Shown: one piece after another, positions 55,431 through 64,000 of the stretch | Numbering within the stretch: the stretch's first letter is position 1 | Layout: each line of letters begins with the position of its first letter | NCBI RefSeq assembly: GCF_002288005.1 | Contig: NZ_CP016771.1 | Location: 1,054,001 to 1,118,000, forward strand | Length of the DNA: 64,000 nucleotides | Source of the DNA: Candidatus Nanopelagicus hibericus | Lineage (GTDB): Bacteria; Actinomycetota; Actinomycetes; Nanopelagicales; Nanopelagicaceae | Direction of reading: 5' to 3' | Notes under the pieces: generated by a model | What the model saw: the letters and a program-made list of their open reading frames with translations, nothing else | Told to the model about the DNA's origin: nothing | Database searches by the model: none | Position numbers and translations under genes: made by a program

Positions 55431-55832
55431 TTAGATAGCTTTGATTGCCTTGATAAGTTGATCACGTTTTGGCGCACCCTTTGCCCTGGCAATCTCAAAC
55501 CCCTTGCTGTCTAAAAATAGGGTGGTTGGAGTAGAGCGAATATCAACTCTTCTAACCAAATCAAGATTGGATTCAGCATCAACTTCAACATAGGTGATGT
55601 CCTTAGAATCCTTAACTACATCTTTAACAATTGCTTTTGCAGTTCGGCACTCAGAGCAGAAGGTGGTAGAAAATTGCAGAATGGTAAGACGGCTGCCATA
55701 TATTCCACCGAACTCACCCTCTGAAATTTTCAACTTTGATCCTTTTTTAATAACGCCCTTTTTTGCGCGCATAATTAGCCCAATTACTGAAGTTATGGAG
55801 ATCAGTAAAAGTAGTGGCAGCAAACTTTCCAT
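55431..55832 (-). CDS. Membrane-anchored thioredoxin-like protein
   Basis: 133 aa. An N-terminal helix (about 4-21) anchors it, then a thioredoxin fold with active site 'TFCSECRTAK' (C-S-E-C rather than CGPC) and 'STPTTLFLDSKGFE' (cis-Pro loop). Such proteins lie next to DUF4395 or sulfurtransferase genes in actinobacteria. It probably exchanges thiols or disulfides. The start is 20 nt from the divergent glnR start; an AAGAAT box ends 6 nt before its ATG on the minus strand, overlapping TATTCT of the plus strand. Confidence 0.85.
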   Translation of the reverse strand: MESLLPLLLLISITSVIGLIMRAKKGVIKKGSKLKISEGEFGGIYGSRLTILQFSTTFCSECRTAKAIVKDVVKDSKDITYVEVDAESNLDLVRRVDIRSTPTTLFLDSKGFEIARAKGAPKRDQLIKAIKAI

Positions 55833-55852
55833 AGCGGTATTCTTGCACTCTT

Positions 55853-56557
55853 ATGGCACGTCTACTTCTTCTGACAAACTCAAGCGGTGCTAGCGCTGAT
55901 GTGATGCCGGCACTTGCCTTGTTGCAGCATGATGTGAAGATCTTGCCAATTGAGGCCTCAGTATTAGTTGAACCTCCAGTAGTTGATTGCCTACTAATTG
56001 ATGCCCGTCGTGATCTGCCAGCAGCTAAATCATTTACCAAGTTAATTACCTCAACTGGAGTTGAGGTGCCAATCATGGTTATTACAACGGAGGGCGGCCT
56101 ATCTGCAATAAACGCGGATTGGGGCATTGATGATGTAATTCTTGATACCGCAGGTCCTGCCGAAGTTGATGCACGAATTCGGATTGTGATTGGCCAATCT
56201 GCAATTGCGCAATTAGCCAGTAATCCATCCTCTGGTGAGATACGAAGTGGTGAGGTAATAATTGATGAGTCCTCATACACCGCCAAGATAAAGGGACGTG
56301 TACTTGATCTGACCTTTAAAGAGTTTGAATTGCTTAAGTACTTAGCCCAACACCCAGGCAGAGTATTCACAAGATCTCAATTACTGCAAGAGATCTGGGG
56401 ATATGACTATTTTGGTGGAACTAGAACTGTTGATGTTCATATCAGACGTCTTCGTTCAAAGTTAGGTCCAGAGTTTGAGGCAATTATTGGCACGGTGCGT
56501 AATGTTGGCTACCGCTTTTCAGTACAGAATAATCAAACAACAGCTGATATTAATTAA
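55853..56557 (+). CDS. glnR: GlnR-type orphan response regulator
   Basis: 234 aa. Receiver-like domain with Asp in '[11 protein letters not shown]' but few of the other acidic pocket residues, followed by an OmpR winged helix ('[20 protein letters not shown]', '[20 protein letters not shown]'). Its place next to mshD matches mycobacterial GlnR, the nitrogen-assimilation regulator. No partner kinase is nearby. Start ATG at 55853. Unphosphorylated action is typical of the family. Confidence 0.88.
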   Translation: MARLLLLTNSSGASADVMPALALLQHDVKILPIEASVLVEPPVVDCLLIDARRDLPAAKSFTKLITSTGVEVPIMVITTEGGLSAINADWGIDDVILDTAGPAEVDARIRIVIGQSAIAQLASNPSSGEIRSGEVIIDESSYTAKIKGRVLDLTFKEFELLKYLAQHPGRVFTRSQLLQEIWGYDYFGGTRTVDVHIRRLRSKLGPEFEAIIGTVRNVGYRFSVQNNQTTADIN

Positions 56558-56563
56558 TACCCC

Positions 56564-57478
56564 TTGCAACACTTAAATCACCTATCTAAATCACAACAGG
56601 AAAGTGCTTTGGCTTTGATTAAAGCTGCTCATGATTTTGATGGAACACCTCCTATTGCAGAGCATGTATTACTTCACCTTCGCCATGGTGGTGATAAATC
56701 AGATTCACACATAGTTTTTGAAAGTAGCAATCAAGTAATCGCATACGCCCACCTTGATACAACTGATCTAGTGGCAGGTCCTAGTGTTGAAGCGGTTGTC
56801 CATCCAAACCATAGAGGCAAAGGATTGGGAGCTTTGATATTAAAGGAGGCAATTAAAGTATGTGGTGATAAAACTCGAATCTGGTCACATGGTGACTTAC
56901 CCGCAGCAAAGGCGATTGCTACATCTTTAAATCTTGAACGTCTTTGGTCAAATCTTTTAATGAGTAAATCACTAGGTGAAATACAGCCAGTAACTTCCAA
57001 ATACCCCATCCGCACATTCATTCCAGATCTTGATAATCAAGCATTTCTATCACTAAACAATAAAGTCTTTTCTAATTACCCTGATCAAGGTGGGTGGAGT
57101 GGGGATGATTTAAAGGTAAGGCTTAATGAGGCTTGGTTTGAAAAAGAGGGATTTTTTGTAGCAGAGGCTAAGGGTGAATTAATTGGATTTTGTTGGACCA
57201 AAATACATGGAGCTCACACCCATTCACACAGTGGTGGCGATGAAGATCATGGCCATGACGCACTCGGTGAGATCTATGTTTTAGCCGTCAACCCAGATTA
57301 CAAAGGGCAGGGTATTGGTCGGGATTTAACAATTACTGGACTTAATTACTTAAAGTATCAAGGGCTAAACAATGTGATGTTATATGTTGGGGTTGAAAAT
57401 AAACCTGCATTTAATCTTTATAAATCACTTGGCTTTAATGAGTTTGGCAGTGATGTTATGTATAGGGTTAAAAGTTAA
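56564..57478 (+). CDS. mshD: Mycothiol synthase MshD
   Basis: 304 aa, two GNAT domains. The last step of mycothiol synthesis: acetylation of Cys-GlcN-Ins. Seen: 'AVVHPNHRGKGLGALIL' in the N-terminal half and 'YVLAVNPDYKGQGIGRDLTI' in the C-terminal half. Unusual: a His-rich loop between them ('GAHTHSHSGGDEDHGHD', about residues 219-235), absent from the mycobacterial family as I recall it. TTG start at 56564 is uncertain; glnR ends 6 nt upstream, so it is probably co-transcribed. Confidence 0.9.
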   Translation: MQHLNHLSKSQQESALALIKAAHDFDGTPPIAEHVLLHLRHGGDKSDSHIVFESSNQVIAYAHLDTTDLVAGPSVEAVVHPNHRGKGLGALILKEAIKVCGDKTRIWSHGDLPAAKAIATSLNLERLWSNLLMSKSLGEIQPVTSKYPIRTFIPDLDNQAFLSLNNKVFSNYPDQGGWSGDDLKVRLNEAWFEKEGFFVAEAKGELIGFCWTKIHGAHTHSHSGGDEDHGHDALGEIYVLAVNPDYKGQGIGRDLTITGLNYLKYQGLNNVMLYVGVENKPAFNLYKSLGFNEFGSDVMYRVKS

Positions 57479-57479
57479 G

Positions 57480-58247
57480 TTATAAATCTTCAGTAAAGGT
57501 AATTAGGCACTCAATATAACTATCGCCTTGGATTCCTAAGTTTTGGGCATCAGGAGGTGCTGTCACAGGTTCAATGCAAATACCATCTTCGTCCTGGCTA
57601 TAAACCATCCAGTAAGGCGTATCGCACTCCATTGTTAATCTGGCAGCTCCCGGCCAAATAATCTCAGGAACTCCTTTAATCTCTATAAATGTGTCATCCC
57701 ATGGTGGTTGGGTTGGCGTGATGATTTCACCAGTTGGCAGGTAATCATCACCTCTTTTAAACATCTTATTAGCTGCAAATAAAAGCTCGGCTGAATCTCC
57801 CTTACCAATCTCACGGGCAAACCATGGATGAAAACCTAGTGTTACCGGCAGATCACAACCATTTGCTTCGTAATCAAGTGACCAGCGAATTGCATTATCT
57901 AAGATCTCATAACTTTGCGTAACAGTTGCGCCATTAAAGGGTGATGGCAGCTCTAAGAATTGCCGGCCACCGCCAATATCCTCCCAAGAGGATTGAGCGC
58001 CGTATCCAATTAATGCATGTGGCGGATCAAAGTTATTTGGTAATTGATGTTTATTTCCCTTTGAATCTTTAATGATTCCATCTTTAATTCTTCCGGCAAA
58101 GGGCGCCATTGAAAACCAACCCCAGGTTAAATCCTGTCCCCGAAAAGGAACTGTAAACTGCATATCTCGCCACTGCACAGATGCAAGACGTGCTCCTTGA
58201 TCTAAATCAATTGCTATTGAGATTTGATCTCCATCAATATTTAACAC
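57480..58247 (-). CDS. Aldose 1-epimerase-like (GalM family)
   Basis: 255 aa of the galactose-mutarotase fold. Seen: 'FAGRIKDG', 'LPVTLGFHPWFAREIG' and 'GICIEPVTAPPDAQNL', which supply the active-site His/Asp/Glu region. It interconverts sugar anomers; the exact sugar is unknown. GTG start, overlapping the kinase stop; the last gene of a kinase-coupled operon. Confidence 0.85.
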   Translation of the reverse strand: MLNIDGDQISIAIDLDQGARLASVQWRDMQFTVPFRGQDLTWGWFSMAPFAGRIKDGIIKDSKGNKHQLPNNFDPPHALIGYGAQSSWEDIGGGRQFLELPSPFNGATVTQSYEILDNAIRWSLDYEANGCDLPVTLGFHPWFAREIGKGDSAELLFAANKMFKRGDDYLPTGEIITPTQPPWDDTFIEIKGVPEIIWPGAARLTMECDTPYWMVYSQDEDGICIEPVTAPPDAQNLGIQGDSYIECLITFTEDL

Positions 58248-59150
58248 TTACTCAATCTCCTTTAATGTTGGTGGATTAGCGCCACTTCTAGAAACAGTTA
58301 TAGCAGCAGCCTTTGCAGCCCGTTTGAGCATCATTTCTAATCTCACCCCACTCAAAGTATCCAGACCATCTTTCACAATTGCCTCAATTAAAATAGCACC
58401 TACTGTGTCACCAGCCCCTACTGTGTCAGCAACTGCAACCTTTATGGCATCAACACTTACCTTTTCACCTACTCGATAACCTACTAACCCTTTATCACCA
58501 GATGTAACCACAATCAGTGATGGCCCCTTTGCAAGCCAATTATCAACAACCTGCTCAATTTCAAGAGATGGGTAAAGCCACCTTATATCTTCATCACTTA
58601 CCTTTACAGCTGATGAAATAGATACCCATCGCTCAACTTGCTTTACATATTGCTTCCTGTCATCCATAACAGCTGGCCTAATGTTTGGATCAAAAACTAT
58701 TGGTACACCTTTTGACACAGGTTGCGCCCATTCAAATAACACAGAGGCTCCTGGTTCAATTACTGTGGCTAGGGTTCCGATGTGAAGAAGTGCTGGCTGT
58801 TCAGATTGAGGATTTGGTAGCCAATCTAGAGTGAAATCAAAGGTGGCAGTATTTTCAATTACAAACTCATAGGAGGCAGATCCTGTATCACTTAGTGAAA
58901 CTATTGCTATACATGTTGGCTTATCTGAATACTTTACGTAATCAAGTTTTACACCTGTGCTAACCAATTCATTCTTTGCCATCTGACCATACTTATCAAA
59001 TGAAATCCCATCAATAAAATGTGTATCAATTCCAATCTTTGCAAGTGCTTTTGCTGTATTGGCTGGTCCACCACCGACAATTGGTTTTCGATCTGAACCA
59101 TCTGGAATTAAATCAATTAATACTTCACCTGCTACCCAAACTTGACTCAT
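58248..59150 (-). CDS. PfkB-family sugar kinase
   Basis: 300 aa ribokinase fold. N-terminal 'GEVLIDLIPDG', 'GGGPANTAKALAKIGI' and 'DTVGAGDTVGAILIEAIVKD', with the catalytic Asp in the GAGD motif. Probably a fructokinase or similar (substrate uncertain). It is between the UPF0303 gene and the aldose epimerase, overlapping both start/stop junctions, so the three form a sugar-processing operon. Confidence 0.88.
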   Translation of the reverse strand: MSQVWVAGEVLIDLIPDGSDRKPIVGGGPANTAKALAKIGIDTHFIDGISFDKYGQMAKNELVSTGVKLDYVKYSDKPTCIAIVSLSDTGSASYEFVIENTATFDFTLDWLPNPQSEQPALLHIGTLATVIEPGASVLFEWAQPVSKGVPIVFDPNIRPAVMDDRKQYVKQVERWVSISSAVKVSDEDIRWLYPSLEIEQVVDNWLAKGPSLIVVTSGDKGLVGYRVGEKVSVDAIKVAVADTVGAGDTVGAILIEAIVKDGLDTLSGVRLEMMLKRAAKAAAITVSRSGANPPTLKEIE

Positions 59151-59632
59151 TAAAGCTCTTCACCTTTTCGCGCCAAAAACTCAGTTAAAACTTCAACTGC
59201 AAATAAGTGGTCTTCAACTTGAGGTAATCCGCTAATAATTAAAATTCCCCTAAAACCTTCATCTATAATCAAGGGAAGCGCCCCACCATGAACAGCATGT
59301 GTTTCATCATGTAAATTGTTTTCTTTATGCCAATCAACTCCACGCTCTTCGGCAGAAACTCTTTCATACATTGTTGAATGCTGCTTTAACTTAACTACGG
59401 CAACCTTACGATTTATCCACCAGTCATTTTCAGGTTTTGATCCTTGTAGGGAGGCGTGGAAGACGATCCAATCACCAATTCGAACCTGGATCGCTATTGG
59501 AACTTTTCTTTGATTACCTAAAGTAGTTGCAATCTCACCGATTTCAACTGCGTCTGAATTTGTAAGTGAGGGAAGCTTTAAAATTTGCTCTTCATCTAAT
59601 AATTGCTTGCTGCTAAAACCGCCAGTTGTCAT
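59150..59632 (-). CDS. UPF0303 / heme-degrading-domain-like protein
   Basis: 160 aa from the ATG at 59632. Matches the UPF0303 family of the GlcG/HbpS fold: 'PIAIQVRIGDWIVFHASLQG', 'WWINRKVAVVKLKQHSTMY' and 'HDETHAVHGGALPLII', where His residues could bind heme or metal. Function unknown; the operon with PfkB and GalM suggests a link to sugar metabolism. TAGGCT ends 7 nt before this ATG (leaderless); an earlier in-frame start would overlap the epimerase gene. Confidence 0.83.
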   Translation of the reverse strand: MTTGGFSSKQLLDEEQILKLPSLTNSDAVEIGEIATTLGNQRKVPIAIQVRIGDWIVFHASLQGSKPENDWWINRKVAVVKLKQHSTMYERVSAEERGVDWHKENNLHDETHAVHGGALPLIIDEGFRGILIISGLPQVEDHLFAVEVLTEFLARKGEEL

Positions 59633-59654
59633 ACCCGTTAGCCTATTAGAGATA

Positions 59655-60608
59655 TTACTTGGAGTTAAAGGCAGCGATATCTTTAATAATTTGATCAAGG
59701 TTAATTTCAGGTGACCAGCCTAAAACCTGGTTAATCTTTGATATATCAGGCACTCGTCTTTGCATATCTTCAAACCCTTCCGGGTATGCCTTCTCATATG
59801 CAATCTTTTCAATAGTAGAAGTAGATCCAGTAATTTCTATGACTTTCTTTGCTAACTCTAAAATTGAGATTTGCTGGTTGTTTCCAACGTTAAAAACTTC
59901 ACCGATGGCTTTGTCTGAATCCATCACCAAAAGTAGGGCTCTCACAGCATCATCTATATGGCAAAAGCATCTAATTTGATTACCACTGCCATAGACAGAG
60001 AGTGGCTCATTCTTCAAAGCAGCACCAACAAATCTTGGAACAACCATTCCATAATGGCCAACCTGACGTGGGCCTACAGTATTAAAGAACCTAACAATAC
60101 GAATTGGAAGTTTATTCTCTAAGTAATAAAAATATGCAAGGCTTTCATCCACAGCTTTTGCTTCACTATATGACCACCGTGACTTTAGTGGGTGACCAAT
60201 AATTCGATCATCCTCTTCATTTAACGGCACCTTGTCATTTTTGCCATAAATCTCACTAGTTGAGGCAATTAAAACTGGTTTTCTATATTTATCACAAGCC
60301 TCAAGCACAACCTCACTACCTTGAAGATTTGTTTTAAGACTTTCAAGTGGCTTATTAACAATGTTAAATACTCCAAGAGCTGCTGCTAAGTGAACTACGT
60401 AGTCACTTTCAGCCACTAACTTACTAACCAAATCTTGATCCAGAATTTCACCGTTGTTTAATTCGATCTTACCCTTGATCTTCTCAAGATTTTTAACTGA
60501 TCCAGTCGAGAGATTATCTAAAATTATTACTTGATTTCCTCTGGCTATCAAACTTTCTGCAAGGTGAGATCCAATAAATCCAGCACCCCCAGTAATTAAG
60601 TATTTCAC
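59655..60608 (-). CDS. NAD-dependent sugar epimerase/decarboxylase
   Basis: 317 aa SDR. 'YLITGGAGFIGSHLAESLI' at the N-terminus, 'ASTSEIYGKND', 'RWSYSEAKAVDE' (YxxxK) and 'FFNTVGPRQVGHYGMVVPRF'. The 'TSEIYGK' block with 'GHPLKSRWSY' recalls UDP-glucuronate decarboxylase/epimerase-type enzymes. UDP-xylose or another UDP-sugar is a plausible product. GTG start overlaps the dehydrogenase stop (TAGTG), so it is coupled. Confidence 0.87.
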   Translation of the reverse strand: MKYLITGGAGFIGSHLAESLIARGNQVIILDNLSTGSVKNLEKIKGKIELNNGEILDQDLVSKLVAESDYVVHLAAALGVFNIVNKPLESLKTNLQGSEVVLEACDKYRKPVLIASTSEIYGKNDKVPLNEEDDRIIGHPLKSRWSYSEAKAVDESLAYFYYLENKLPIRIVRFFNTVGPRQVGHYGMVVPRFVGAALKNEPLSVYGSGNQIRCFCHIDDAVRALLLVMDSDKAIGEVFNVGNNQQISILELAKKVIEITGSTSTIEKIAYEKAYPEGFEDMQRRVPDISKINQVLGWSPEINLDQIIKDIAAFNSK

Positions 60609-61801
60609 TACAATGAACTCCTGGACGTTATTATCGGTAAATTACCAATTTTTGACCAATCTAAATAATCATGCGCAGTTGCAATAATTGCTAAATCAAA
60701 ATTATTGCTAAGTTGAGTTGATTCTTCGCCATTGAACTTCTTTACCAAGTCATCATGCCAGGAAACTTGCGCACCTTTATTTCTTAAGGCGCTAATCAAA
60801 TTGAAAACTGGCGTTTCACGAACATCTGAAATATTTGGTTTATAGGAAACACCTACTACTAAGATCTTCTTTCCCTCTAAACCATTTAATTTTTTTTCGG
60901 CCCTGCTTACAAAGTAGCTAGGCAAATCCCTGTTGATTTGATCGGCCAATTCGATCATCCTAATTGGAGAACCAACTTGCCTAGCCTTATCAGAAAGATA
61001 TATGGGATCAACAGGAATGCAGTGGCCCCCAACGCCAATGCTTGGGTAAAATTCCATAAAGCCATAAGGCTTAGTTCCCGCAGCTTTCACTACTTGGTTT
61101 ATATCAATTCCTAAAGCATTGCAGAATATCCCAAATTCATTTATAAAAGATATATTAATAAATCTAAAAGAATTTTCCAGTAATTTTGCAGTCTCTGCTA
61201 TTTCAACTGATTCGCATTCAATTACTTCGCTTATAAAATTTGAATAGAACTCAATTGCACGCAATTTTGATGACTGCGTTATCCCTGAAACGATCTTAGG
61301 AGTGTTTTGTAAACTCCAAACTTTATTGCTTGGATCAACTCTTTCGGGGGAGTAAGCTACTTCGATTTCATTAGCTGGAAAATTCACTAATTCTTCAAGC
61401 AAAGGAAGCACCGTATTCCGTGTTGTACCGGTTGCAACCGTAGATTCAATTATTACTAGAGTTTTAGGCTTTAAATATGCTGCGATAGATCTAATCGCCG
61501 CAAGCATAGGTTTGAGATCTGGTACACGCTCATTTGAAAGTGGAGTTGGAACACAGACTAATAAAATGTCACATAGGACAATTTTTGAATAATCACTTGT
61601 TACTTCTAGGCGTCCATTTTCAGTTAGAGTTTTTAAATCCCCAATATTTATGTCTTCTATTGACGTCTTACCGGAATTTAGTGCTTCAATTTTTGACTTG
61701 TCAATATCAATCCCGATAACTGAGATACCCTTCTTGGCAACTTCTATGGCCAACGGTAGGCCCACATAACCTAACCCAATAACTCCCACAGATTTATTCA
61801 T
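60608..61801 (-). CDS. Nucleotide-sugar dehydrogenase
   Basis: 397 aa UDP-sugar dehydrogenase (UDP-Glc/UDP-GlcNAc 6-dehydrogenase group). N-terminal NAD motif 'VGVIGLGYVGLPLAIEVAKK', 'VPTPLSNERVPDL', 'YSPERVDPSN' and the catalytic Cys in 'GVGGHCIPVDPIYL' (about residue 258). It makes a UDP-uronate for surface polysaccharide. ATG overlaps the O-antigen-ligase stop (TAATG); the next gene is coupled as well. Confidence 0.92.
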   Translation of the reverse strand: MNKSVGVIGLGYVGLPLAIEVAKKGISVIGIDIDKSKIEALNSGKTSIEDINIGDLKTLTENGRLEVTSDYSKIVLCDILLVCVPTPLSNERVPDLKPMLAAIRSIAAYLKPKTLVIIESTVATGTTRNTVLPLLEELVNFPANEIEVAYSPERVDPSNKVWSLQNTPKIVSGITQSSKLRAIEFYSNFISEVIECESVEIAETAKLLENSFRFINISFINEFGIFCNALGIDINQVVKAAGTKPYGFMEFYPSIGVGGHCIPVDPIYLSDKARQVGSPIRMIELADQINRDLPSYFVSRAEKKLNGLEGKKILVVGVSYKPNISDVRETPVFNLISALRNKGAQVSWHDDLVKKFNGEESTQLSNNFDLAIIATAHDYLDWSKIGNLPIITSRSSL

Positions 61802-63645
61802 TATGGTAATTCGTTTTTCGCTCTGGTACCAATCTCAGTATTGTCTGCAATGGCTAATACCTTTGACTTGTAATAAGTAGCGCGCTCTGAGTTACCAGAT
61901 TTAACATGCAGCAGTCCTAATACAAAATAATTATCAGCATTCCAAGGATCGTTATCCTCGATCATCTCCCTAGTCTTAATTGAACCAGGAATGTCATTGT
62001 AACCTTCCTGGTAATATGCTTTTGCATTCAAGTATATTAAGTTTGTTGGGTCTTGCTCAAGAAGTTGGTCTAACAATGTTAAAGATTCTTTTGTAAACCC
62101 AAAATCAAATAAAGTGAGACCAACTTTGAATTTATAAAATGGTTCTGCTAAAGGATTGTCGATCACTTTTTGAGCATAGTTCTTAGCAATTAAACTATTG
62201 CTCTCATTTGGAATTATTGTCCGTGTAATGAAAGTATCTCGCTCGGCTCTATTCAAAAATACAGCGACAACCAAGATTGGTATTACAAAAATAATTGAAA
62301 GTGCAGGTCGCACTAAACTCATCGAATTAGACTTAGATTGTATCTGCGAGTCAGATTTGTTGGCGAGACTATTTTCTACATTTTCACGGGCTAATGCAAT
62401 TAACACTCCGCCAATTAGCCAACCCCAAATAGTTAGGCCAATATTGTCAATGGAAATGAAGGATTGAGCCTGAAACCCTACCCATACAGAGGTAAACAGA
62501 ATTACTAGTACTTTCTTTTCTGACTCTATCGATTTTATCAATTTTATAGAACTTTTGAAAATAAAGAATAAAATTGCCAAATAACTTACTCCTAAGAGTA
62601 ATCCCCCAGTAGCAAACATTTGCAATGTAGTGTTATGAGCGCTAGAGCTTGTTAAGGTATAACCATATCTAAGCGGATAATCTAATTCTCTGAACGCTTT
62701 AAAAGCTCCTCCATAGTTATCTAAGCCAACCCCTGTTAAAGGTTTATCTCTAAACATTTCGTATGCTGCACGCCAGTAAAATCCACGCACACTGACCGAT
62801 TCTTTGTATAAAATTCCTGAAAGTGGGCCTCGTTGAAGCATTCCAGCGATTGAAAGAATAACTGTTCCGGCTGAAACTAGGGTGAGCGCAATACCAATTT
62901 TTTGGTTTTTATACAAATAAAATGTAGACACAAAGAAAAGATGAATAAACAAGAAGGTCACTAAACCTTGTCTTGATTCAGAGCGAATAATTGCAAATAA
63001 ACATAGTGCCACCGTTGGTAAAGCCAAGATCCTAACTGCTACTCCCAAATTCTTTATGAAGTAACTTAGGCTAGCAAATGATGAAAAGATTGCGAGAAGT
63101 GCTGAGGCGAAATTGGGGTTTCCAAGAGTTCCAATGATTGAATTGTAAGGATTTTCCCACTTAAAAAAATCATAACCTAATGTTTGTATTGTTCCATAAA
63201 TTGCCAATGCACACCCCGAAAATACAGTTATTTGTATTACTTTAATGGCATCTAGGTACTTTAAGAACTTAGCGCTATACAAAACTATTATTGAAAGGCT
63301 TAGGTAAGTTAAATAACCATTTTTTCTCTGGGTATCTCCAAATAAACCTGTGAATTTAACATGTGTGAAAGCTAAAGCTAGAGTCTGACTCAGTAGAAAA
63401 AAAATGACAATTAACAAAAATTTAAAATCAACTGACTTACGCTTTAAGCCTGATCTGTAATATTCATATATTAAGTGCCCAAGCAACCATCCAGCAGTTA
63501 GCATTAAGATTATAAACTTTGGGGTGTTGAATGGGTCTTCTGAAGTAGTGCTAATATAAAAAGTTGAGGAAACCACTCCGCTGAACAAAACCCATATTTG
63601 ATTAGATCTGTTATTTATCTTTGCCCGCTTATTACTTTTCTGCAT
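61801..63645 (-). CDS. O-antigen ligase-like membrane protein with TPR-like tail
   Basis: 614 aa. Roughly 12 membrane helices (about 10-420), a Wzy_C-type segment ('SSAHNTTLQMFATGGLLLG' with 'GVGLDNYGGAF' before it), and a C-terminal soluble tail (about 470-614) with TPR-like helices ('LYLNAKAYYQEGYN'). It likely ligates or polymerises a surface glycan at the outer face of the membrane. TAGAAT ends 6 nt before the ATG (leaderless). First gene of the polysaccharide operon. Confidence 0.86.
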   Translation of the reverse strand: MQKSNKRAKINNRSNQIWVLFSGVVSSTFYISTTSEDPFNTPKFIILMLTAGWLLGHLIYEYYRSGLKRKSVDFKFLLIVIFFLLSQTLALAFTHVKFTGLFGDTQRKNGYLTYLSLSIIVLYSAKFLKYLDAIKVIQITVFSGCALAIYGTIQTLGYDFFKWENPYNSIIGTLGNPNFASALLAIFSSFASLSYFIKNLGVAVRILALPTVALCLFAIIRSESRQGLVTFLFIHLFFVSTFYLYKNQKIGIALTLVSAGTVILSIAGMLQRGPLSGILYKESVSVRGFYWRAAYEMFRDKPLTGVGLDNYGGAFKAFRELDYPLRYGYTLTSSSAHNTTLQMFATGGLLLGVSYLAILFFIFKSSIKLIKSIESEKKVLVILFTSVWVGFQAQSFISIDNIGLTIWGWLIGGVLIALARENVENSLANKSDSQIQSKSNSMSLVRPALSIIFVIPILVVAVFLNRAERDTFITRTIIPNESNSLIAKNYAQKVIDNPLAEPFYKFKVGLTLFDFGFTKESLTLLDQLLEQDPTNLIYLNAKAYYQEGYNDIPGSIKTREMIEDNDPWNADNYFVLGLLHVKSGNSERATYYKSKVLAIADNTEIGTRAKNELP

Positions 63646-63665
63646 TAGGTCATTCTAACTAAATA

Positions 63666-63701
63666 ACTTGGGCCCGTCTTCTGTTGAAGACGGGCCCAAG
63701 T
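63666..63701 (-). terminator. Strong hairpin terminator
   Basis: ACTTGGGCCCGTCTTC (63666-63681), loop TGTT, GAAGACGGGCCCAAGT (63686-63701): a perfect 16-bp stem. It ends the minus-strand transcript of the surface-protein gene before the O-antigen-ligase promoter. T-rich sequence follows on that strand only weakly. Confidence 0.85.
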
Positions 63702-63729
63702 CATTATTTGTTCAGATGGGTAAGGTTAT

Positions 63730-64000
63730 TTAAGCCTTAACCTTCTTCTGAATCTTTAGGACCAAGTTCGTAAGTGTTGTGATCAAGGTCTTTAGAGATG
63801 CAACTGTAGTTGCTAGTGCAGTAACAGCTGCAAGAGCTGCTGCACCATTATCAGTTACGGTTGCTGTAGCTGAAAGTGCTACACGACCGGCTGAAGGTAA
63901 TCCAGTTCCACCAGTGGCTTCAATCTTGACTGTTCCACCAGCAGCAGGCATGTACACCCTGTAGATAGCAATCGCAGTAGCTGATGCATATCCATCAATT
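63730..64000 (-). CDS. Surface protein, C-terminal part (runs off right edge)
   Basis: The open frame continues past the right edge, so only about 90 C-terminal residues are visible. Beta-rich 'YRVYMPAAGGTVKIEATGG' and 'VALSATATVTDNG' resemble an immunoglobulin-like or S-layer domain edge, then an Ala-rich helix and 'LTNLVLKIQKKVKA', a basic, amphipathic coiled-coil-like end. I infer a secreted, cell-surface protein. It is followed by a very strong terminator, suggesting high expression. Confidence 0.6.
   Translation of the reverse strand, partial: IDGYASATAIAIYRVYMPAAGGTVKIEATGGTGLPSAGRVALSATATVTDNGAAALAAVTALATTVASLKTLITTLTNLVLKIQKKVKA

Overview
The window looks like a low-G+C (roughly 40% by eye), streamlined actinobacterial chromosome. 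Actinobacterial markers are mycothiol genes (mshA, mshD), carD, regX3/senX3, lpqE, glnR and the families DUF2530, DUF3027, DUF3263 and DUF4395. Low G+C, spacers that are mostly under 100 bp, many start/stop overlaps and many apparently leaderless genes suggest a small-genome freshwater actinobacterium of the acI/Nanopelagicales type. The lineage is inference; the phylum is well supported. No phage, insertion sequence, CRISPR array or rRNA was seen, and no gene-free stretch exceeds 300 bases.

Layout. 1-8200: a GNAT acetyltransferase (cut by the edge), a domain-deleted MoeA-like protein, 5-formyl-THF cyclo-ligase, an acyl-CoA dehydrogenase, a CopD/CtaG fusion with a CopC-like protein, an FmdB zinc ribbon and an MMPL transporter. 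8208-18704: tRNA-Arg, a carboxynorspermidine/saccharopine dehydrogenase-like enzyme, an SDR, a secreted protein, an atypical Rieske protein, a diguanylate cyclase, homospermidine synthase, a PYROXD2-like oxidoreductase, photolyase and citrate synthase. 18793-31068: pdxH, serC, two tiny membrane proteins, a cold-shock protein, DUF3027, groL under a CIRCE element, DUF3263, a PLP decarboxylase, an NmrA-like/DUF2867 protein, NDH-2, a hydrolase, a GMC oxidoreductase and tRNA-Thr. 31156-35038: ppx, Nudix/histidine phosphatase and ppk (polyphosphate). 35089-47511: a conserved actinobacterial core, rlmB-cysS-ispDF-carD-lpqE-regX3-senX3-phoU-gpmA-ybjN-like-mshA, with an ABC exporter set between ybjN and mshA. 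47543-50557: an accessory block with two unknown proteins, an FkbM methyltransferase and a flavin-reductase-like protein. 50554-59632: asparaginase, nitrobindin with a coupled 37-aa membrane peptide, UDP-glucuronate 4-epimerase, ygfZ-fur-DUF4395 behind a newly noticed Cys-containing leader peptide, thioredoxin, glnR, mshD and a small sugar operon. 59655-64000: a surface-polysaccharide operon (O-antigen ligase, UDP-sugar dehydrogenase, epimerase) and the 3' end of a surface protein.

Themes. Phosphate and polyphosphate handling (ppx, ppk, senX3-regX3, phoU) and thiol/redox chemistry (mycothiol, thioredoxin, Fur, Cys leader) recur. At least 25 starts have a TANNNT hexamer ending 6-7 nt before the start codon, the hallmark of leaderless actinobacterial promoters; I used this to choose several starts. 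Six convergent pairs overlap by exactly 4 nt at their stop codons. The most interesting candidates are the Cys leader-peptide attenuator at 55250-55372, the FkbM plus two-unknowns operon at 47543-49988, and the 10-bp-phased repeats next to the groL promoter at 24022-24049.
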